DNA of 64,000 nt from Nocardia sp. XZ_19_385 (GCF_015355755.1 NZ_JACVEE010000005.1:186001-250000), one strand, 5' to 3'; shown: positions 55,806-64,000, counted from the stretch's first letter. Numbers and translations are program-made. Notes: generated by a model from the letters alone, not told the origin.

Positions 55806-56815
55806 CGTTGACGAGAAATGACCAGCCGGTGTCTGATCCGCCGCCGCGTCGCACGGCACTGCGACCGCTGGTGGTACTCGGCGAGATTCGCACCTGCCTA
55901 CTGCCACATTCGACGGCGCTGGACGGCGAGGCCACAGACGAACTGCTGGCCCTGGTGCCCGGCGCCTCAGTGCGCCGCCGCGAACGTCCAGGCCCCCTGG
56001 CCTTTTCGCCGTCCAAGGCGATCGGCGTCGACTGCCATCTGGCGTGGGGTTCGACCGACTCGGTGCGAATTGTCGGGACGGTGGCCTCGACGGCGGTCCT
56101 GGTGGGTGGCCGGTTGTCGCAGATGTCCTCGCACACCACTGTGGTGCGGGCCCCACAGCGGAAACGCCAGCCCTGGTCGCACTACACCAGTCAGATCGGG
56201 GTGACAGAGGTGATCGGCAAACTCCCCATCCCCCCGGATGCCGACCAGGAATTGATCGCCGGCTACCGCACCGCCCCGAGCCCAACGACGCTGGACCTTT
56301 CCTCGGTCTGCGCCCGCCAACTGGGCGACCTGCATCGTTCGCCACAGCTGGACCAGCGTCCACCGTTGCGGGCTCCCACCACGCGGCTGCGCTGGACAGC
56401 GCAGATCGGCGGCAACGCGGGACCGGCTGTGTCCTTTCGCGTCGAGGAAGAGCTGACCCGGACCGCGAACGTCATCGTGCGGGCTCCCGACGAGATCCCC
56501 GACGCGCTGCGGTTCTGCCAGGACGTCGCGGTGCACGACTGGCTGCTGACGGTGATCGACGCGAAAGTGCTTGCGGCAGAAGGGCTCAGTCACGGCCAGC
56601 AGGTCGCCGTGCTGGCCCCGATTCTCGAACATCTGGCCCACCTGTGGATGCCGGGTGCGCACGTACCCAGCACCATGCGGTCGCAGTGGCGGGACCTCCA
56701 GGCGGAGGCCAACTTCACCAAGCAGTGGACGACTCGTGTCGAACAAGTGGAACGCCGAATCGAGGTGGCGACGTACCACGCTGTCCGCGGCGCGATTTCG
56801 GCCGGTGACTGGTGA
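55802..56815 (+). CDS. SCO2521-family protein, cassette 1
   Basis: 337 residues, soluble. Blocks shared with the copy at 61828: GEIRTCLLPHSTA, TTVVRAPQRKRQPWSHY, TRLRWTAQIG, VAVHDWLLTVID and LAHLWMPGAH. A GTG start overlaps the SCO2522 stop. The stop codon abuts the stop of the convergent membrane-protein gene with no base between them. Family function unknown. Confidence 0.78.
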   Translation: MTLTRNDQPVSDPPPRRTALRPLVVLGEIRTCLLPHSTALDGEATDELLALVPGASVRRRERPGPLAFSPSKAIGVDCHLAWGSTDSVRIVGTVASTAVLVGGRLSQMSSHTTVVRAPQRKRQPWSHYTSQIGVTEVIGKLPIPPDADQELIAGYRTAPSPTTLDLSSVCARQLGDLHRSPQLDQRPPLRAPTTRLRWTAQIGGNAGPAVSFRVEEELTRTANVIVRAPDEIPDALRFCQDVAVHDWLLTVIDAKVLAAEGLSHGQQVAVLAPILEHLAHLWMPGAHVPSTMRSQWRDLQAEANFTKQWTTRVEQVERRIEVATYHAVRGAISAGDW

Positions 56816-57640
56816 TTACAGCCGGAACCACCGCCGGACGAGCAGTGCGAAGAAGACCGACATCGAGACCACGCCCAGCCACGCCTCCACTGCGAACAGC
56901 ACCCGCGCCTGCGGGTCCATACCGTCGGCACTTGCCGGACCAAGGGGGCCGAGAAACGTGACGCCGCCCAGATAGAGCACCTCGGTCCAGGTCTTGTCGC
57001 CCGCCCAGAGCAGCCCGAGCGCGGTACACACCACGATTTGGACCACCACCCAACCGAGTAACCAGAAGGGACGATATCCATAGCCGCACAACAGATCTGA
57101 TGCCATACCCAGGGCTCGGCGCCAGCCCAGCGGGGCGGCGCGCCGGCGGGCCCTGGCCAGCGCGAGTCCGCACCGGTCCTGCGCATCGAAATCCTTTGTG
57201 AGACGGTGTAACTCGAAGGCATGATGCCAGGCCAGCGCGGCGTGAGCGGGCAGCCCGCAGCGCGCCAGCTCGCCGGCCAAGGTCTCGAACTGGATAGCGA
57301 GCAGCATGTTCTGCGCCGGGCTCAGCCGCAGTGGGCCACGGAGCTCGACCTCGGCGGCGATCAGCCCGGCCACCAGCGGCGCACGCCAAGCCTCCTCGCC
57401 CGGCATCGCATTCGGCGCCCGCTCATACAGCGCGCCGAACCTCAGCTTGTTGCTCTGCCGCTCCAAGGCGAGGAGATCAGGTCGGTCGACCAGCATCTCG
57501 ATATGGGTGGCCAGCTCGGCCAGCGCGGCAGATTCCGTAGCCGCGGCGCTGTCGAGCTGCTGGGTGTAGCGGAGTGCTCGATTGCTGATGTCGTCGATCA
57601 CCGAATTCAGTCGCCATGTCCGCGGATCATCCCCATGCAT
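56816..57640 (-). CDS. Cassette-associated protein with C-terminal two-TM domain, cassette 1
   Basis: 274 residues. Residues 1-170 are helical and soluble and include a LAAHIEML-type helix and LARARRRAAPLGWRR; then CGYGYRPFWLLGW leads into TM1 (VVVQIVVCTALGLLW), a ~30-residue loop (GGVTFLGPLGP) and TM2 (VSMSVFFALLVRRWFRL, the C-terminus). The TM-loop-TM arrangement recalls two-TM ion-channel domains, but the GYG-type filter is absent. Paralogue at 62947 shares the last 14 residues. ATG 57640 follows GGGGGG. Divergent from cassette 2. Confidence 0.75.
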   Translation of the reverse strand: MHGDDPRTWRLNSVIDDISNRALRYTQQLDSAAATESAALAELATHIEMLVDRPDLLALERQSNKLRFGALYERAPNAMPGEEAWRAPLVAGLIAAEVELRGPLRLSPAQNMLLAIQFETLAGELARCGLPAHAALAWHHAFELHRLTKDFDAQDRCGLALARARRRAAPLGWRRALGMASDLLCGYGYRPFWLLGWVVVQIVVCTALGLLWAGDKTWTEVLYLGGVTFLGPLGPASADGMDPQARVLFAVEAWLGVVSMSVFFALLVRRWFRL

Positions 57641-57959
57641 GCGATCGCCCCCCTGTCGCACACTGGCAATCAGACTCCAGAGTAACCGCTTTCGCGAGTG
57701 GCAGCCGTTGCTGTTATCCTGATCGGCGCTCGGCCGTGGATCATTGCGGAAGACCAGCACCAAACCCGATGGTCCGATTGCCTGAGCGGCCGGAAATGTG
57801 TTGCGCGCCGCCGTCTTTGGCTGGATCGTTGCAGGGTTAGAACGGAATTCTCGGAGTGCCGCGTACCAACAAGGTGCGTGGTAAGTTCGGCACGTCACCG
57901 CTGTCGTGTTTGGATAGTGGTTCCGTGCGGCCTGGTGACGAAGGGCGGAGGACGGCGGC
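57641..57959. promoter_or_regulatory. 319-bp divergent intergenic region between the two cassettes
   Basis: Holds the promoters for the minus-strand two-TM gene of cassette 1 and the plus-strand operon of cassette 2. I see a GGAGG ribosome site before the GTG at 57960 and the spaced pair GTGCCG (57856-57861) / CGGCAC (57889-57894), but no strong palindrome, terminator or mobile-element end that would explain the duplication. Confidence 0.5.
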
Positions 57960-59798
57960 GTGAGAATCCAACCGAGGCAACAGATTCTGGACATCTGGAG
58001 TGCCATGATGTCCACGTGCTGGGACGGCCACGAGTGGAGTTGGGACGGCATCGTCGACCGCAACTCTATCAGTGACTCCGAGCAGTTGCTGTGCCTGCTC
58101 TATCCGGCTACCGAGATCAACAGCTTCGCGCTGGCAAATCCGGCTCGAATCGAGGGTGATGTCGGCGCGGCGCTAGCGCCACTCGGCATCGAGGAACCGA
58201 TTCCGAGCGCGGTGGTGTCGCTGCTCGAACGGTATCTCCGTCAGAACACGCGAGAAGACGGCCAGCCGGATTTCTCGGCAGGTTCGTATCTGAGCTCCGG
58301 CGATCCGGCCAAGGAGCCGACCAAGGCGCAGCGCGAGATCGAGGTGGTCGACGCCTATTCGATGTCACTGACGCTGTGTATGTCCGGTCTGCGATTCGTG
58401 CGTGCCTATGAGATCGGTGTGAAATCCGAGAGCACCAGACAACGAATCAAATCCATCACCAATGGACTCAGCGCCCGGCTGACCGCGGCGATGACCGGGT
58501 TGATGCGTAGCTTCATCGTGAAAAAGGTTTCGCCGAAATCCCCTGAGGGACAGGTGATGATCGGCATGCTGAACCGGACCGGCGAGCCCGAGAAGATGGT
58601 GGTCTCGGGTATCGCGCGCAGCCTTGAGCATGTTCGCTCTCGGTTGCGTAGTGATATCAAGCTCGATGATGTCACCGTCGAGGCCTTGGACGACGAGAAT
58701 ATGCTCTTCGAGTGTGGTTGGAGTTGGGGGACGGTCCGCGGCGCGGCGCCTGTCGATTTCATCGAGGAATCGATAGCGCACAAGCCCGGCATCGCTGATC
58801 CGCGACCCTACTTGTACTTTACGGTAATCGCCCTCGACGGTATCAACGACTTGATGTCCCAGCGCACCGGCGAATTGGCGCTGCTCGATGAGAAGCAACA
58901 CCGGCTCGCGCAGGCGCTTCGAACTCGCTGGGAATTGACCCAGACCTATTGGTCCACAGTCGCCCGATTCGGTTCTGGCGCTTGGCCGTTGGAAGACATT
59001 CCGTGGCGTACGACCGATGGTGAGCAATCCGACTACTTCAGTCTCATCGTTTCCGCCGTGCTCATTCAGGATCTGGTGGCGGGCACCGCTTCTGATGATG
59101 ACCTGACCAGGGCGGTCGCCATCTTCGATGAGTTGGCCGGCCGCGGTCGGATTATTCGCAGGCCGTTGAGCGGCGACCCTGCCATCGCACTGCATACCCC
59201 CGGTGTCCGGCTGACTTTGAAAGGCACCGAGCGGGTCGACAACGGCCCGATCCTGCAGTGGGAGGCCTCCGATTTCGCGGCGGTGCTGCTCAAGCGCATG
59301 CTCCAGGCGGCACGGCTGTCGAACAACATTACCGCTCGAGCCAAATTGCTGGAACTGGCGAAGCTCACCATGGACCATCTGGCGGCGCGCCGCATCCACA
59401 CCGGCCCGGCGAGGGGACTGTGGGACGACCCGGCCGGAATATTCAGCTCGGACGAAGCCGATCGAGTCGGCCAGCCTTCCTGGTACATGACCGAACGGGT
59501 CATCGAATGCTTGGTTGCCGCGGAACGGACTTTCCGCGAGTCGGCACCGAACTGGCCGGAACTGCAAACGGTAGCGAGGCTGCTGGTGAACACCGCCGAG
59601 CACCGGTACCACCAGGAAATGCTCAATGTGAGCGCCGACAATGTTCCGGACGCGCTCGAGCACGTGGAAGAGCATATCGACCAGGGCGAGGGGCAAATTC
59701 GCGAGGATGCCGCGACCGCCATTGTTCGTGCGATCGATGCGCTGCGTGAGCTGGACAAAGTCGCTACCGGACGCCGGGACGCGGCAAGGAGCGGGTGA
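57960..59798 (+). CDS. SCO2524-family protein, cassette 2
   Basis: 612 residues from a GTG with GGAGG upstream. Collinear with the cassette 1 copy over the full length: RQQILDIW, SDSEQLLCLLYPATE, VVDAYSMSLTLC, FECGWSWG, RFGSGAWPLEDIPWRT, EQSDYFSLIVSAVLIQDL, TERVIECLV. Differences are spread evenly and the base composition looks somewhat less GC-rich than cassette 1. Helical, soluble, function unknown. Confidence 0.8.
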   Translation: MRIQPRQQILDIWSAMMSTCWDGHEWSWDGIVDRNSISDSEQLLCLLYPATEINSFALANPARIEGDVGAALAPLGIEEPIPSAVVSLLERYLRQNTREDGQPDFSAGSYLSSGDPAKEPTKAQREIEVVDAYSMSLTLCMSGLRFVRAYEIGVKSESTRQRIKSITNGLSARLTAAMTGLMRSFIVKKVSPKSPEGQVMIGMLNRTGEPEKMVVSGIARSLEHVRSRLRSDIKLDDVTVEALDDENMLFECGWSWGTVRGAAPVDFIEESIAHKPGIADPRPYLYFTVIALDGINDLMSQRTGELALLDEKQHRLAQALRTRWELTQTYWSTVARFGSGAWPLEDIPWRTTDGEQSDYFSLIVSAVLIQDLVAGTASDDDLTRAVAIFDELAGRGRIIRRPLSGDPAIALHTPGVRLTLKGTERVDNGPILQWEASDFAAVLLKRMLQAARLSNNITARAKLLELAKLTMDHLAARRIHTGPARGLWDDPAGIFSSDEADRVGQPSWYMTERVIECLVAAERTFRESAPNWPELQTVARLLVNTAEHRYHQEMLNVSADNVPDALEHVEEHIDQGEGQIREDAATAIVRAIDALRELDKVATGRRDAARSG

Positions 59799-59802
59799 GC
59801 GC

Positions 59803-60711
59803 ATGATCGTATTCGCGACTTCCGACAAAGGTGGCACCGGCCGCTCGGTGACCAGTTGCAACATCGGATATCGGCTGTCTGTCCAAGGGCGGAGCGTCGC
59901 CTACCTCGATTTCGATTTCGGTTCCCCGACCGCAGGGGCCCTGTTCGAAATCGGCGAGGTAGGGCAGGGCGTTTCCGAGAACCAGGGCGTGCATTCCTAT
60001 TTACTGGGTGATGCGACCAGTATCCGGCAGGTGGATGTGCGGGTACGGACGGACCGCGCGGAATTGAAGAAGACACGCGGAAAGGCCGGCGACCTCATCC
60101 TGTTTCCGGGGGACGAGGGCGGGGCGGAGCTGAAAGCGGTCGACAACGACATGGTCGATCGTTGCGTGCAATTGCTGCTGGAGGTCGATCATGAATTCGG
60201 CGTCTGCATAGTCGATCTCAGCGCGGGCCGTTCGATGGCGATGGAGTTGGCGCTGCGGGCTACCGCACGGTCACAACTGCTCGCCCGTACGGTGCGCTGG
60301 CTTGTATTTTATCGCTGGACCCGCCAACATATCCTGGCTGCCAACGGCCTGGTCCACGGCCAGTATGGATTGCTGACCAGTGGCAAGGAGGTCGGGCACG
60401 ATAAAGACAGACTGCTCGACAATCTCCGATTCGTGCGCACAGCGGTACCCGATCCGAGTTCCATCAAAAGTGGAACCGGCGCGCAGGCCGCATGGTTACA
60501 CGAGCAGGACGTGCAACTGAAGCGACTGTCCTCGACAAAGATCGGCGCCGACGTTCTCGGTGAGACGCCGGTGGAGCCGATGCTGCAGTGGCGCGAGCAG
60601 GTGGTTCTCGATGTCGATGTGCGCAGGCAGATTGCCAGCCCGGCCATCGTCGATGCTTTCACGCGGCTCGCTGACCAACTGATCGATCCCAGGGCCTGGG
60701 CGAAGATATGA
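59803..60711 (+). CDS. SCO2523-family variant P-loop NTPase (ParA/MinD-like), cassette 2
   Basis: 302 residues starting MIVFATSDKGGTGRSVTSCN: same Arg-for-Lys change in the P-loop (KGGTGRS at 9-15) as the cassette 1 copy, followed by LDFDFGSPTAGALFEIGE and IVDLSAGRSMAMELAL. The C-terminal third ends with GETPVEPMLQWREQVVLD, nearly identical to GQTPIEPMLQWREQLILD in cassette 1, which suggests a partner-binding surface. Starts 4 bp after the SCO2524-family gene; AAGGAG upstream. Stop overlaps the next ATG. Confidence 0.85.
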   Translation: MIVFATSDKGGTGRSVTSCNIGYRLSVQGRSVAYLDFDFGSPTAGALFEIGEVGQGVSENQGVHSYLLGDATSIRQVDVRVRTDRAELKKTRGKAGDLILFPGDEGGAELKAVDNDMVDRCVQLLLEVDHEFGVCIVDLSAGRSMAMELALRATARSQLLARTVRWLVFYRWTRQHILAANGLVHGQYGLLTSGKEVGHDKDRLLDNLRFVRTAVPDPSSIKSGTGAQAAWLHEQDVQLKRLSSTKIGADVLGETPVEPMLQWREQVVLDVDVRRQIASPAIVDAFTRLADQLIDPRAWAKI

Positions 60712-61838
60712 CTCGGACGATCGGCGGAACATCTTCCTGGAAAGGGGGTTCGAATCCTGTGGAAACCGTTACAGGCTATTTCGAGGCGACTGAGCATCCG
60801 CGGATCTCCGAGCTGCCACTCTCGCATGTCTCGATCGAGGTTGGTCACTTCTATATGCGCGATCTCGCCAATGGTATCGATCGGATCCGAGCTCAATTCC
60901 GCGAAGTCGCGTTGATCGTCGAAGCGCATATCAAGATCGCCCAGGCGAAGTACGGCGACGACGCGCGGGTCAGCACCTGCTTCCTGATCGATGATTACTT
61001 CCGGCTCAGCGGCTCGAGGCTGCTGGAGCGAACCGCTCCGAATGTCATCGTTCCCAAGTTGCTCGCCGCAGCCGAAGAATTCGGGCTCTCCATCGACTAC
61101 CTCGCGCGTGAGGCCGGCTGCTGGCAGGTTCCGCCCACGGAAAAGGGCACCCCGCGAATCTATCTCGCGGAGATGGTACGCAAGCGGATCGTGCATCAGC
61201 CGTTGCGAGGTATGAACGGGCGCCGGCCACCGGCCGCGGAATCCGGGTGGTTGTGCAACGGACGACGCGAATCCGAGCACGTGTCGGGGCAGGCGTTGCA
61301 TGGGCTGGACTATCAACCGGCAGAAGAACTCGGCCGTAATGAGCATTCGATCGTCCTCGATGTCGAGATGTGGAGCAAAGCGTCACCGAAGAAGGGAGCC
61401 ACGCCACCCAGCGACCCGATCTCGTGGTCGTGCCCGTATCTGGCTTCGATCTGGCAGTTGCTTCGCCTGGGAATGCTGCGTTTTCAGGGTGGGGCGGTAG
61501 TCGAGCCGTTCCGTTGGCAGCCCGAGCTGCGGCCCAGCCGCCCGGGAAGCGCAGCGCCGGCGTTGAAGGTCTGGCCCGAGGAGTGGAGCGACTGGTGGGA
61601 TATGCCCGCCGTGCTCCAACTCAACCCGCGAGCCAAGCCATTCGCGGCCTATCACTCGTTTTCGGTGCTGCCGCTGCGATACCTGCGTATCGAGAGTGCG
61701 GTGCAGTTGATCCTCGAACATGTCAGGCTCGATGCCGCCGTCATCGATCAGATCGTCGAGCGTGGTAAGAGCGAGGGCGTGGTCGTGCCTCGTGCGGTGA
61801 CGGAACGGATGAAACACTGCATGGTGAGTGAATCCTGA
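60708..61838 (+). CDS. SCO2522-family protein, cassette 2
   Basis: 376 residues, about 45 longer than the cassette 1 copy: an N-terminal extension of ~15 and two insertions (SKASPKKGATPPSD and a Pro/Arg-rich RPSRPGSAAPALK loop). Core blocks agree: VSIEVGHF, VSTCFLIDDYF, IDYLAREAGC, ESGWLCNGRRE, NEHSIVLDVEMW, WQLLRLGMLRFQG, LNPRAKPFAAY, LRYLRIESAVQLIL. ATGA overlap with the P-loop gene. Confidence 0.78.
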   Translation: MTRTIGGTSSWKGGSNPVETVTGYFEATEHPRISELPLSHVSIEVGHFYMRDLANGIDRIRAQFREVALIVEAHIKIAQAKYGDDARVSTCFLIDDYFRLSGSRLLERTAPNVIVPKLLAAAEEFGLSIDYLAREAGCWQVPPTEKGTPRIYLAEMVRKRIVHQPLRGMNGRRPPAAESGWLCNGRRESEHVSGQALHGLDYQPAEELGRNEHSIVLDVEMWSKASPKKGATPPSDPISWSCPYLASIWQLLRLGMLRFQGGAVVEPFRWQPELRPSRPGSAAPALKVWPEEWSDWWDMPAVLQLNPRAKPFAAYHSFSVLPLRYLRIESAVQLILEHVRLDAAVIDQIVERGKSEGVVVPRAVTERMKHCMVSES

Positions 61839-62937
61839 GGTGCCGCCGCCGCACATTCCGATCTCCCGCCCGATTTCCGTAGACCGGGCGAGTCGAGCAA
61901 CGCGTGAACAGCGCCGTGCCAGGCAGGTCCGGCTGCTTGCCCGCAGCGCCGGCAAGCAGCCGCGTACCCCTGCTCCAGAGGGGCCGCTCATCGAGTTCGG
62001 TGAGGTAGTCACCTGCCTGTTACCTAATTCCAGTGCTATGTACCGCGATTCGATCACCGAACTGTTCGGGCAGATGTCTGACGAGTATGGGGTCGCCTGG
62101 CGGGAACGGCCGATCCCGCTCGCGACCTCGCCGGATATCACTGAAGGTGTGGACTGTGTTCTGGTTACGCCGAGGAAAGCGGAGATGCGCGCAATTGGGA
62201 CCGTGGCGATTCGCGCGGTGGTCTATGGCGGGCGAATACTGCAGAGTTCCGCGCAGACCCGCGTGGTTCGGGCCGCGAGCGACAAACGGCACCCCTGGGG
62301 GCACTACATGGATCGAGACGGGGTGCTGGAGGTGGTTTCCAAGATAACCGCCACGACGTCGGACGATCTGGTCGAAGGTTTCCTGTCCAATAAGTCGCTG
62401 CCGAAATCGCTGGATATGAAGGCGATCTGCGATCGGCTGCTCGGTCGTATCAGGATGGACCAGCAGCTCGATCAATCTGCAATCCTGCGCACGCGTGCCA
62501 CCCGGTTACGCTGGGCAGCGCGGATAGGACATGCGGATCAGCCACGGTTGATATTCAAACTTGGCGCGGATCGGATTCGTACGGTGATGATTTCGGCGCG
62601 CAATGAAGCCGAACTCGCGCGGGTGCCGCGGTTCTGTGAGGACCTCGGTGTGCACGATTGGCTGTTGACTCTCGGATCCGCGGCGCTGGCCGACACCGAT
62701 CTCTTCGCGAAGGACAGCCGGCAGCGCATCGACATAATTGCCCCGATGCTCACCCAGCTCGTGCACTTGTGGATGCCGGGCGCGCACACCCCAGCAGACC
62801 TGAGTGACCTGTGGGATGACCTGCAGGAGAACCCGGGATTTACCAGGGAGTGGCAAGCGGTGGTCGGCCAGTTGCGCGACCGGATGTCCCTGGCGCTGTA
62901 CGAGAGCCTGCGAGACAACGTGATCGGGCCGGCGTAG
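61828..62937 (+). CDS. SCO2521-family protein, cassette 2
   Basis: 369 residues from GTG 61828 (a GTG at 61840 is possible), overlapping the preceding gene by 11 bp. An Arg-rich N-terminal ~45 residues (ASRATREQRRARQVRLLARS) is absent from cassette 1. Shared blocks: GEVVTCLLPNSSA, TRVVRAASDKRHPWGHY, TRLRWAARIG, LGVHDWLLTLG, LVHLWMPGAH. Nine bp before the convergent two-TM gene. Confidence 0.78.
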   Translation: MNPEVPPPHIPISRPISVDRASRATREQRRARQVRLLARSAGKQPRTPAPEGPLIEFGEVVTCLLPNSSAMYRDSITELFGQMSDEYGVAWRERPIPLATSPDITEGVDCVLVTPRKAEMRAIGTVAIRAVVYGGRILQSSAQTRVVRAASDKRHPWGHYMDRDGVLEVVSKITATTSDDLVEGFLSNKSLPKSLDMKAICDRLLGRIRMDQQLDQSAILRTRATRLRWAARIGHADQPRLIFKLGADRIRTVMISARNEAELARVPRFCEDLGVHDWLLTLGSAALADTDLFAKDSRQRIDIIAPMLTQLVHLWMPGAHTPADLSDLWDDLQENPGFTREWQAVVGQLRDRMSLALYESLRDNVIGPA

Positions 62938-62946
62938 GCCGGCTGA

Positions 62947-63828
62947 TCAGAGCCGGAACCAGCGACGCACCAGCAGGGCGAAGAACACGGAGATCAGGAC
63001 GATTCCGGTGTAGGACTCGATGATCAGCAGGACCCGCCCGATCGTATTCACGTCGTGCAGATCGCTCCTGCCGATCGGGTTGAGGAAGTTGACCAGCGTC
63101 AGGTGCACCGCCGTACTCACCGCCAGCGCCGTTGTCGTGCACAGTGCCACAGCGAATATCAGCAGCAGCGCGGCCATCCAGCCGAGCAGGCGGAACGGCC
63201 GGAAGCCGTAGCCGCACAATAGATCCGACAGCCAACCCGGTACTCGCCGCCACTTCGGGAAGACGGCGTTTCGCCGGGCCCTGGCCAAGGCCAATCCGCA
63301 CTGGTCTTGGCCGGAGAAGTCTTCGTTCAGCCGATGCAATTCGGTCCCGCGCAGAAAGGCGAGAGCCGCATGGGCGGCCAATCCCATCGATTGCAGCGCC
63401 TGACCGAGTAGCTCGTAGACGCCGGCCAGCCGGGCGCTTTGGGTCCGGCTCAGGCGCCGCGGACCACGCAATTCCACCTCGGCGGCGAGCAGGGCACTCA
63501 ACTGCGGTTTCAGTTCTTCGATGATCGGCAGGTCGGGTTCGGAGCCATTGTCCAGTTCTTTCGCGGCGGATCGGTACAGACCTTCGAAAACCGTATGGTC
63601 GCCTACAACTGGAATGCGCGCCTTCTCGTACTCGTCGATCAGAATTTCCACATGCGTGTTCAAGCTGTCCAACAGCAGCTTTTCGTCGGGATGCACCGAA
63701 CTCGTGTTGACCTTATCGAGGTACCGTCCGACATCGGGTGCATACGACTTTTCGCAGTGTCGCTTGATCAGATCTGACATCGAATCCACGGCTCGTGATG
63801 ACACTGCGTGTTCTTGGGATTCGATCAT
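62947..63828 (-). CDS. Cassette-associated protein with C-terminal two-TM domain, cassette 2
   Basis: 293 residues with the same plan as the gene at 56816: helical soluble N-terminal ~195, SALLAAEVELRGPRRLSRTQ, HRLNEDFSGQDQCGLALARA, then SDLLCGYGFRPFRLLGW, TM1 (AALLLIFAVALCTTTALAV), loop with LVNFLNPIGRSD, TM2 ending SVFFALLVRRWFRL. The loop plus IGRVLLIIESYTG before TM2 recalls the pore-to-TM2 stretch of two-TM K+ channels without their filter. ATG 63828 has GGGGGA upstream. Confidence 0.75.
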   Translation of the reverse strand: MIESQEHAVSSRAVDSMSDLIKRHCEKSYAPDVGRYLDKVNTSSVHPDEKLLLDSLNTHVEILIDEYEKARIPVVGDHTVFEGLYRSAAKELDNGSEPDLPIIEELKPQLSALLAAEVELRGPRRLSRTQSARLAGVYELLGQALQSMGLAAHAALAFLRGTELHRLNEDFSGQDQCGLALARARRNAVFPKWRRVPGWLSDLLCGYGFRPFRLLGWMAALLLIFAVALCTTTALAVSTAVHLTLVNFLNPIGRSDLHDVNTIGRVLLIIESYTGIVLISVFFALLVRRWFRL

Positions 63829-63897
63829 GGTAGTTCCCCCAGGTGTTGCGTACATCGAGACTGCCGATGTGATACCCACCATAGCAATGTATTTCAG

Positions 63898-64000
63898 CTA
63901 CTGACCGGAGGATCGTTTCGTCCACCGGGGATCGGCGCTCTCCGACTTCGCGGCGGGGCGGAGTTCGCGGACTAGGACATCGCGGGGCTCCCCTGCGCCG
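63898..64000 (-). CDS. Possible C-terminal end of a gene running off the right edge
   Basis: A minus-strand frame enters at the right edge, reads GEPRDVLVRELRPAAKSESA then DPRWTKRSSGQ, and stops with TAG at 63898-63900, 69 bp upstream of the cassette 2 two-TM gene. Third-codon positions are mostly G/C as in the neighbouring genes. Too short to identify; it could be the next member of the cassette neighbourhood. Confidence 0.35.
   Translation of the reverse strand, partial: GAGEPRDVLVRELRPAAKSESADPRWTKRSSGQ

Noticed and set aside
57641..57959. Insertion sequence or attachment site between the duplicated cassettes
   Set aside because: No transposase frame, terminal inverted repeats or tRNA gene is seen at either boundary.

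Overview
The window is high-GC actinobacterial DNA, most likely Nocardia or a close relative in the Mycobacteriales. Pointers are the coupled furA-katG pair with a leaderless GTG start, several F420/flavin luciferase-like oxidoreductases, two TIGR03086 (mycothiol-S-transferase-like) proteins, a DUF3556-like membrane protein, two DUF4189-like secreted proteins, frequent GTG/TTG starts and ATGA stop-start overlaps. This assignment rests on gene content; no rRNA or tRNA gene is present.

Region by region. 1-3.7 kb: the right end of a natural-product locus on the minus strand (cytochrome P450, GNAT acetyltransferase, N-terminal part of a type I polyketide synthase that runs off the left edge). 3.9-6.7 kb: peroxide defence, furA-katG closed by a 17-bp-stem terminator. 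7-16.3 kb: small metabolic and secreted genes, a cluster of ~52-bp repeats ending in a long hairpin, a NarL-type two-component pair, a secreted SGNH esterase, MarR with a divergent TIGR03086 gene, a secreted beta-propeller and an M3 oligopeptidase. 16.4-19.2 kb: M20 dipeptidase coupled to a YfcC-type carrier. 19.3-21.4 kb: a putative heme-dioxygenase-like (PrnB-like) protein followed by a clavaminate-synthase-like Fe/2-oxoglutarate oxygenase. 21.4-24.9 kb: membrane protein, TerD-vWA protein, small secreted protein. 25-27.6 kb: manganese-type ABC importer behind a DtxR/MntR-like palindrome. 27.6-33.6 kb: mixed accessory genes, including a stand-alone trpF, a remnant of an EamA/RhtA transporter and a secreted ricin-B-type lectin. 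33.9-43.7 kb: narGHJI respiratory nitrate reductase, a sugar/H+ symporter translationally coupled to narI, then a glucose-dehydrogenase-like gene and a gluconokinase, i.e. a possible glucose to 6-phosphogluconate route next to an anaerobic electron sink. 43.7-51.9 kb: methyltransferases, oxidoreductases, tandem DUF4189 proteins, a PknB-like kinase, and an autoregulated-looking winged-helix/membrane pair with a near-perfect long dyad over the start codon.

52.0-63.8 kb is the most striking part: two complete, adjacent, same-orientation copies of a five-gene cassette. Each has four overlapping or closely spaced plus-strand genes that I recognise, from memory, as the Streptomyces-named families SCO2524, SCO2523 (MinD/ParA-like NTPase with a variant P-loop, KGGTGRS instead of KGGxGKS), SCO2522 and SCO2521, plus a convergent minus-strand gene for a helical protein with a two-TM C-terminal domain ending in an identical tail. 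No function is known to me. The two copies are clearly diverged, so this is an old duplication or two independent acquisitions rather than a recent copy. The conserved gene set, its double occurrence and the altered ATPase motif make it the best candidate for an undescribed system in the window.
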